Of a stretch of DNA of 64,000 nt, positions 58,930-64,000 are shown one piece after another (within the stretch, counting starts at the first letter, position 1; each line of letters opens with the position of its first letter). The DNA is from Ectocarpus siliculosus (lineage: Eukaryota > Sar > Phaeophyceae > Ectocarpales > Ectocarpaceae): contig FN649747.1 of the NCBI GenBank assembly GCA_000310025.1, positions 1,709,452 to 1,773,451 of the forward strand. The letters are read 5' to 3'. A program made the translations under genes and the position numbers. Under the pieces are notes generated by a model that saw only the letters and a program-made list of their open reading frames with translations, had not been told where the DNA came from and did no database searches.

Positions 58930-61900
58930 AGTGGAGGTGGAAGGAGCCGTCACGGTGAACTTCGGCAAGGTCATGGAGCGCCTTCGCAAGCTGAGGGCGG
59001 GCATCTCCCATCACGACAGCGCCAAGCGCTTCACGAGCCTGGGCATCGACGTCTACATCGGGCACGGAGAGTTCTCCTCACCCAACACCGTCCAGGTGTG
59101 TGTGTGTGTGTGTATGTGTATGAAGTACTGCTGTACTGCTGTACAACTCGAAAGTCTGTATTACAGATTTGTAAGCTGTTCTTTTTGGTTTGGTTCGTTG
59201 GGGTTATCGAAAGTTTGTATGCAGAATTGTAATTTTTTCTTTTTTGGTCCGTTTGATTCGTTTGATGTTCGCCGGGCTCTTTGAGTCGAGAACATGTCAG
59301 CTGTTGAGTTTAGGACTGTCACACCGACACCGCAGTCAGCTGTGAGTTGGCCTTGCTCCTTCATGTTTTTTTTTTTTTTTGCATCTTGCATCTCATCCCT
59401 TCCATGACTCCGGAGGGAAGGATCACTCGTATGTTGTACTGTGTACGATTACGACGTGATGGGCGGTGAGAAGAAGAGCGGCTGTCTGTGCGTTGCAAGT
59501 AGCAGTCGTCCACGATGGTGGAACTCTGTGGCACGAGGCGAAAGAAAGTACGGTCACACGCCGCGACAACCCTGGATAGTCACACGCCGCAACAACTCTG
59601 TATAGATGGATGGCGTTTCTCGTTCACCCGACGAACCAAGCCCTCTCCTCGGGTAGGTAAGCATTCAGCACGCAAGCGCGTGCCGGGACGCCCAATCCTC
59701 GCTGTGCAATCTCTTCGTTCTTTTTTTTTGTCATGTTTTACGGCGTCCAACGCGGCTCTCCCCCCCCTGTGAGACGATCCGAGACGACGCGGTGGCGGCA
59801 CCAAGAAGGTTCTCTTGCTCGACACCGCAGACAACCCCCCGCCCCGCTGTTTCTTTGGGCGACGGACACTCAGTATTTTACGATACCGGGATTATGGGTG
59901 TTCCCACATGATGTTGTCTTCACACCGGTATAGATATTATAAAAACGGATTTGCTGAGCTTTTTGACATGTGTACAACCTCCTTCCTCTGACATTTTGCT
60001 GCTGTTTCCCTCTTTCCCCCCCCCTCCCTCCCTCCATCTTTTTTTTTTTGTTCTTCTTCTCGTGCTTCTTCCAGGTGAACGGCAAGACCCTCAAGTTCAA
60101 GTCCGCCGTCGTTGCCACTGGAGGTTCGGCCGCCCTGCCGCCTATCCCGGGTCTCAAGGAAGCCCCATACCTCACGAACGCCTCTGTCTTCAACCTCACC
60201 GCCCTACCCAGAAGGCTGGTGAGTCTACCGATTCCCCACGCTCGCCTTTTTTTTTTGCTCGCTTGTACGTTGTTACAAGAGGTCCAGTCCAGTCCGCGCT
60301 CGAGGAAAATCTATGAAAATGTATAATACATCAACGTACAGTAGTTTTTTTGTTTTTTTTTCCCCAGTAGTCGTGTGTGTGGTGTTGATAATCTTCTTCG
60401 ACCGGCAATTTCCCGTAAGAACAACGTGTCGAAAATATACCCGTGGATATGGAACTGGTGTCGACGGTTTTGCTCTCTCCTCACCCCGTGAGTTTTTTTT
60501 TTTGTGTTATGTGTCTAATTTATGCTTCCCCTGGGGAAGCTACAGGGTACACGGCATGGCAGGCTTTTGTTGCCTCCTAGTTGTGTACGGCCGCTTCTCG
60601 GTTTCCGCGTTCTTCGTGTCTAGTGCTTGTTGGCTGTGGAGGCTTGTCGGATGCAGACACTGTGTGTTTTCCGTTGTATTGGTTGCATTTTTTTTTTTTT
60701 ACGTGTCCGACTGATGATGCCGACCACGACAACGAAGCTAACTCTTGAGAGCGTCCCCCATACATGTACGGCGATGGATGTGCTTGACCACAGGTGGTGA
60801 TCGGAGGAGGACCCATCGGTCTCGAGCTGGCCCAGGCGATGCAGCGCTTCGGGTCGGAGGTCACCGTGCTCATCCGCTCCGGAGCTATCATGCCCAAGGT
60901 GCGTGACTGCTGTAGGCGAGACGGTTTTGGTGGTGTGTGTCTTCCCCCCCCAAGCTTTGGCGTTGGCGATGTCGGCCGAAAAATATCGGAGACGTGATGG
61001 CAGGGCATTCTCAACGCCGCTTAGACCCGCGTTGTGTTATCGTTCGTACCGCGATTGTGCGCGGTGCCGAGACCGGCCTGCCTCTGCCCATTGCGAGACG
61101 CGCTGAGACAGTGAAGACGGTCGGTTGCACATATCTATATCTCTGCGGGTGGCGTGTATCCCTCCCCTCTTTAACTGGCTTTTTTTTGCTTTCTTGTTCT
61201 GACTATCTTTTCTCGAGGTATTGCAGTCGCCATCTACATGTCAAGAGTTTTGATTCTATTCATACCTCTCTTGTTTTGTTTTTTTTAGTAGCGGCGACGA
61301 AGGCGTGTATCTCGGCGTTCGTTGCCATCCAGAATTGTAATGTAATCACAGCAGTAGCAGTACCACCGTCTTACTGGTATCGATACCGTCCTTTTCGTTC
61401 TTTCGTACCACCCTATTGTTGCCGTGTCCCCACCCCAACTTCCTCTCTGAACGATCCCTATCCCCACCCACCATGCTCTGTTCTGTTCCCTCCTGTGTCC
61501 GTTTCGTGAATTAATTGTGAATTCACCCAGGAGGATGACGACGCCAGGGCTATCGTCCTAGAGTCCCTCCTTAAGGACGGCCTGAACCTCCAGTTCCACC
61601 TCAAGTTCCTCCGCGTGGAGCACGAGGATCCCAAGGAGGAGGGAGACTTCCCCCTCATCAAGATCTTCGTCGAGCAGGACGGCCAGGAGAAGGTCAGTAA
61701 GGATCTTGGTATTTACAACAGGACGGCCAGGAGAAGGTCGGTGAAGATCTTGGTATTTACAACAGGACGGCCAGGAGAAGGTCGGTAAAGATCTTGGTAC
61801 TTACATTACATCCTCAAAAGAAAGACTATTACCCATTCGAGAGACAATACCGCAGTCGGGGGGTTGTAACTGCTGCTCGCTTCATTTCGTGCTACGTAAA

Positions 61901-62345
61901 ACCTTCTGGTTTTTCATGCCGGTTGTCGCGTAGTGTTTTTTTGCGCTGACTATATACTGCTGCTGCTGCATCTTGTTGGTCGCGTGTTGCGACCGCCTGA
62001 CTGGCTTCGCACGGCCCCGGCACCGCTCGCTGTTGATCATCTTGAAAGCGGGTTTCCGTACCACTGTTTTCACTTGGGTCGCGAATTTGCACCGACGGCA
62101 ACGAATCGTAGTCTACTTCGGCCACCACCTTTATGATCAAACCACCCAAGAAACTTTCGTCTGAAACGGCTCTTCCTCCTGCCGGTCGTCGTCGGCTCTA
62201 CGTACGCGACTTATGCCGTCTGGTTCTGACTAATAAGAACATCAACTCTCTCCCTTGCGAGGTCGTTGTTGTCGTTCGTCCCATGGTATTTTTTCGTTGT
62301 TGCGTGCTCGATGGTTCAGGTGTTGGCGCGCTAAGCCCTACTAAA

Positions 62346-62383
<38 letters not shown>

Positions 62384-63029
62384 GCCCGTTGTCGTTGTTG
62401 TCGTTCGTCCTATGGCATATACATCCGTGCGTGCTCGATGGCCCAGGTGTTCGAGTGCGAAGCCCTCCTGGTGGCCACCGGGCGGAAGCCCAACGTGAGC
62501 AACGTGGGCCTGGAGAAGGCGGGGGTGGAGTTCAACCCCAAGGACGGCGTCAAGGTCAACGACCAGCTGCAGACCACCAACAAGGTACCAGTCAGGGCTA
62601 GTGCTAGGGCTAGGGTTAGGGTTAGGGTTAGGGCTAGTGCTAGGGCTAGGGTTGGGGTTAGGGTTAGGGTTAGGGTACAGGGCGGAATGTGTGTGGTGGA
62701 TGCCGCTCTCTCTGGTTGTCCTCGTCTCGACGTTGTTGTTTGGAGGTGTGATACAGGGCATGTAATAGCGGTGTTGCTCTCGTTCCGTTTCTACTCCGTG
62801 GTTGCAGACGTGCATGCTGCTGTAAGGCTGCTCTCGGATGTCCACTGCTGTAGCATGAAGAGGTCGTTTTGGGAAAAATCAAGGCCTTGTGGATCGGGTT
62901 CAGGGATCCTGCCGGAGCGAAACGAGAGCTCAAGAGATCCGCTCCCGGACCTGCTCGCAGGCGACCCGATCATCTAACCTTGCCACAAAACCTCGATCTG
63001 CTATGTCCGTGCTTCCTCCCTCTTGTGTG

Positions 63030-63116
<87 letters not shown>

Positions 63117-63480
63117 CTCTCATTCTGTCTTTCTCTCTCCCTCTGTCCGTGACGACCATTTGGTGCCGATGGAACCCTCGTCAGTCTATCTACGCCGTCG
63201 GGGACTGCTGCACGAAGTTCCAGTTCACTCACGCCGCGGACTTCATGGCAAGGATCGTCATCAGGAACGCGCTCTTCTTTGGTGAGCGTTTCAATGCAAT
63301 GGAGAATCGAGAACGCATCTCACGCAATGTGGATGGATACAGCAGTATGCTTGGTATACTACACCCTGTAGAAGCCGAAATCAAACCTAATGGATTGATT
63401 GATTTCGGCTTCTACAACCCACGAAAAATTGTTGCGAATTGCCAGCATTTCGCAGAACGCGATCCATTGCTGAGTAAACG

Positions 63481-63514
<34 letters not shown>

Positions 63515-63852
63515 CCCCCATGCTGCCCCCTCACGGGGTCCCAGTTCATGGCAGATAGACGTGTTTTGTGTTTTCAACCGCACTAAGACTGACGTCTTTT
63601 CATTGGTCAGCCGGTTAGCGCGGTCGATGCTAATAATAAAAAAAAACACACACACACACGCCCGCCCGCCCGCCCTCGCGCTCCCCGACGCCCCCGGTCT
63701 GGCTTCAATTCAACTCTACCGCAGGCAAGGCGAAGTTCAGCGACCTCCTGATCCCATGGGCCACCTTTACCGAGCCGGAGGTGGCCCACGTTGGGCTGTA
63801 CCCTCGCGACATGGAGGCGCAGAAAATCGCTTACGACACGTACACCAAGCAG
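58930..63852 (+). CDS. Class I pyridine nucleotide-disulfide oxidoreductase, mercuric-reductase-like (partial at both ends)
   Basis: Seven exons: 58930-59095, 60075-60218, 60794-60898, 61531-61692, 62447-62584, 63185-63281, 63725-63852, giving 313 residues in consistent phase. The enzyme would be an FAD flavoprotein using NAD(P)H. Visible: FAD-domain remainder (VVATGGSAALPPIPG), the NAD(P)-binding loop VVIGGGPIGLELAQAMQRFG, LLVATGRKPNVSNVGLEKAG, the second FAD motif SIYAVGDCC with KFQFTHAADFMARIVIRNAL, and the start of the dimerisation domain (LLIPWATFTEPEVAHVGLYP). This pattern is closest to mercuric-reductase-like proteins of algae and plants. The redox-active CXXXXC and N-terminal GXGXXG lie in the gap. 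The last C-terminal part is beyond the window. Whether it reduces Hg(II) cannot be judged because the C-terminal cysteines are not seen. Confidence 0.87.
61675..61804 (+). repeat. 44-bp tandem triplication across an exon-intron boundary
   Basis: Three near-identical 44-bp units begin CAGGACGGCCAGGAGAAGGT. The first includes the last 18 coding bases and the splice donor AAG|GTCAGT of the oxidoreductase's fourth visible exon. Units two and three repeat exon end and donor as AAG|GTCGGT. The period is not a multiple of three. Confidence 0.92.
62348..62381. repeat. (TC)n microsatellite upstream of a splice acceptor
   Basis: About 17 TC units ending 65 bp before the acceptor of the oxidoreductase exon at 62447. 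Confidence 0.95.
62594..62677 (+). repeat. Interstitial telomere-like array (TTAGGG/CTAGGG)
   Basis: About 80 bp of TTAGGG units mixed with GCTAGGG and GCTAGTG variants, arranged as two similar blocks of about 40 bp. It starts ten bases after a splice donor in the oxidoreductase gene. Confidence 0.93.
63033..63112. repeat. (CT)n microsatellite
   Basis: About 80 bp of CT with rare AT interruptions, just upstream of the acceptor of the exon at 63185; it may supply the polypyrimidine tract. Confidence 0.95.
63368..63415. repeat. Perfect 17-bp hairpin
   Basis: GTAGAAGCCGAAATCAA at 63368-63384 is the exact reverse complement of TTGATTTCGGCTTCTAC at 63399-63415, with a 14-base loop, in an intron of the oxidoreductase gene. 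Confidence 0.9.
63482..63512. repeat. (CA)n microsatellite
   Basis: About fifteen CA units in the oxidoreductase intron; a shorter CA run lies at 63645-63659. Confidence 0.95.
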
Positions 63853-64000
63853 GTGAGACGAACGCGTTTTTTTTTTTTCGTGAGTGTTCGGTCCTCTGGC
63901 CTTTGCTGGCTACTAGGCGCACTACGCGCCAAGCACTGAGTGCAGGCACGAAGCAGGTTTCTCCAGGCGGTGTTAGCTCTTGCCTTTGCTGGTTATCAGG

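Noticed and set aside
62569-62693. Arg/Val-rich open frame in the oxidoreductase gene
   Set aside because: It is read-through of the telomere-like repeat after the splice donor at 62585.
1-64000. Bacterial systems, CRISPR arrays, phage or plasmid elements
   Set aside because: No direct-repeat arrays with spacers, no operons, and all confident genes are spliced eukaryotic genes.

Overview
This window is nuclear DNA of an intron-rich eukaryote. The best fit is a brown alga (Ectocarpus-like stramenopile). That assignment is inference: genes with many short, mostly phase-0 exons and introns of 0.2-5 kb; two secretory-type leaders followed by a Phe at the predicted cleavage point, as in heterokont bipartite plastid presequences; TTAGGG-type repeats; and strictly alternating gene strands with short divergent promoters, a trait reported for Ectocarpus. 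There are no operons, CRISPR arrays or other bacterial features. I assembled gene models by hand from GT-AG (one GC-AG) boundaries, coding frame and phase continuity.

Layout: (1) 1-7664 (+), 5'-truncated C2 domain plus six EF-hands protein. (2) 8483-11709 (-), two-exon GNAT acetyltransferase with a probable plastid leader. (3) 13386-27321 (+), a 16-exon, 963-codon gene joining two LOTUS-like repeats, a degenerate DEDD 3'-5' exonuclease fold and a Ycf45/SpoIIIAA-type P-loop ATPase; its 5.4-kb second intron holds a decayed LINE and a dispersed repeat. (4) 27322-34056, no confident gene; contains the second copy of that repeat. (5) 34057-44056 (-), 19-exon Sec1/Munc18 protein. (6) 44435-47973 (+), seven-exon plastid-type protein of unknown function (DUF4864-like), divergent from Sec1 across 378 bp. 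(7) 49397-52202 (-), five-exon dynactin p25 (DCTN5), divergent from (8) 53047-58178 (+), the 5' half of an ammonium transporter. (9) 58930-63852 (+), the 3' part of a mercuric-reductase-like flavoprotein, running off the window.

A run of 100 N at 58323-58422 separates genes 8 and 9. Gene 8 lacks its C-terminal half and gene 9 its N-terminal FAD domain, so the gap probably conceals several kilobases.

The genes are housekeeping functions with no shared pathway: calcium sensing, acetylation, nucleic-acid or plastid biology, exocytosis, dynein motility, nitrogen uptake and redox. The least expected items are the exonuclease-fold/ATPase fusion, a 44-bp triplication covering a splice donor, a 9-mer (ACTGCTGTA) far over-represented in non-coding DNA, interstitial telomere-like repeats, and several dispersed or fold-back repeats.
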